The notes under the pieces are model-generated. The model had not been told where the DNA came from, ran no database searches, and was given only the letters and a program-made list of their open reading frames with translations. From NCBI GenBank assembly GCA_900769975.1, contig CAAGIR010000075.1, positions 1 to 13,652 of the forward strand: a DNA stretch of 13,652 nucleotides, read 5' to 3'. Source of the stretch: Spirochaetia bacterium (GTDB lineage: Bacteria; Spirochaetota; Spirochaetia; Treponematales; Treponemataceae). Shown one piece after another: positions 13,597-13,652 of the stretch. The translations under genes were made by a program, and so were the position numbers. How positions within the stretch are numbered: position 1 is the first letter of the stretch; every line of letters starts with the position of its first letter.

Positions 13597-13652
13597 ATGG
13601 GTTGGGAAGAATTAGCAGAATCATTAGACGACTTGGAAACCAAAGAGGTTTA
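13597..13652 (+). CDS. Start of an unidentified gene, cut by the window edge
   Basis: ATG 13597 opens a frame to the end of the window, MGWEELAESLDDLETKEV. Eighteen acidic, helical residues are too few to name a family, and no clear ribosome binding site precedes it. It is divergent from the tRNA gene, so it is likely a host gene outside the prophage. Confidence 0.45.
   Translation, partial: MGWEELAESLDDLETKEV

Noticed and set aside
1..13652. CRISPR array
   Set aside because: No regularly spaced palindromic repeats were seen. The only regular repeats are the TR/VR pair and the two-copy tape measure repeat.

Overview
The window is the tail-module end of an integrated siphovirus-like prophage in a low-to-mid GC bacterium. 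It carries a complete diversity-generating retroelement (DGR) and then runs into what looks like host DNA with an initiator tRNA gene. The host cannot be fixed from the sequence. The gene style, weak ribosome binding sites before several genes, and a DGR of the kind known from Treponema fit a host-associated Treponema-like spirochaete, but a Firmicute from the same habitat is not excluded.

Layout, left to right. Positions 1-116 are the right end of an IS3-family insertion sequence (transposase C-terminus plus terminal repeat). It sits directly against the 5'-truncated remains of a tail tube (major tail protein) gene (to 661). Next comes a tail assembly chaperone gene (671-1075). It has a textbook -1 ribosomal frameshift signal (A AAA AAC at 1060-1066, then a 7-bp hairpin after 8 nt) that joins it to an overlapping downstream frame ending at 1392, as in lambda gpG/gpGT. 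A strong intrinsic terminator (1399-1431) closes that block. The tape measure gene (1517-5335) and a very large tail tip/fibre-like gene (5335-9420) overlap by one base, and the DGR target gene (9433-10626) follows behind a good ribosome binding site.

The DGR occupies 9433-12862: target protein with its variable repeat (VR, 10523-10614) at the extreme C-terminus, a perfect 12-bp hairpin directly after the VR, a second 14-bp hairpin, an Avd-type accessory protein (10708-11259), the template repeat (TR, 11261-11352), a structured TR-RT spacer ending in a terminator-like hairpin that abuts the RT start codon, the reverse transcriptase (11488-12651), and a small coupled ORF (12611-12862). Over a 91-bp TR/VR alignment all 12 differences fall on TR adenines (12 of 26 A, 0 of 65 other bases; 4 A>C, 4 A>G, 4 A>T). 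This is the direct signature of adenine-specific mutagenic retrohoming. The target is therefore expected to be a tail-tip adhesin whose binding face is diversified, while RT and Avd copy the TR RNA into the VR.

After 12862 the DNA becomes poor in coding signal and holds a decayed small ORF. It then contains, on the minus strand, a well-formed initiator tRNA-fMet gene with its own promoter and terminator. The first codons of an unrelated plus-strand gene start at 13597.
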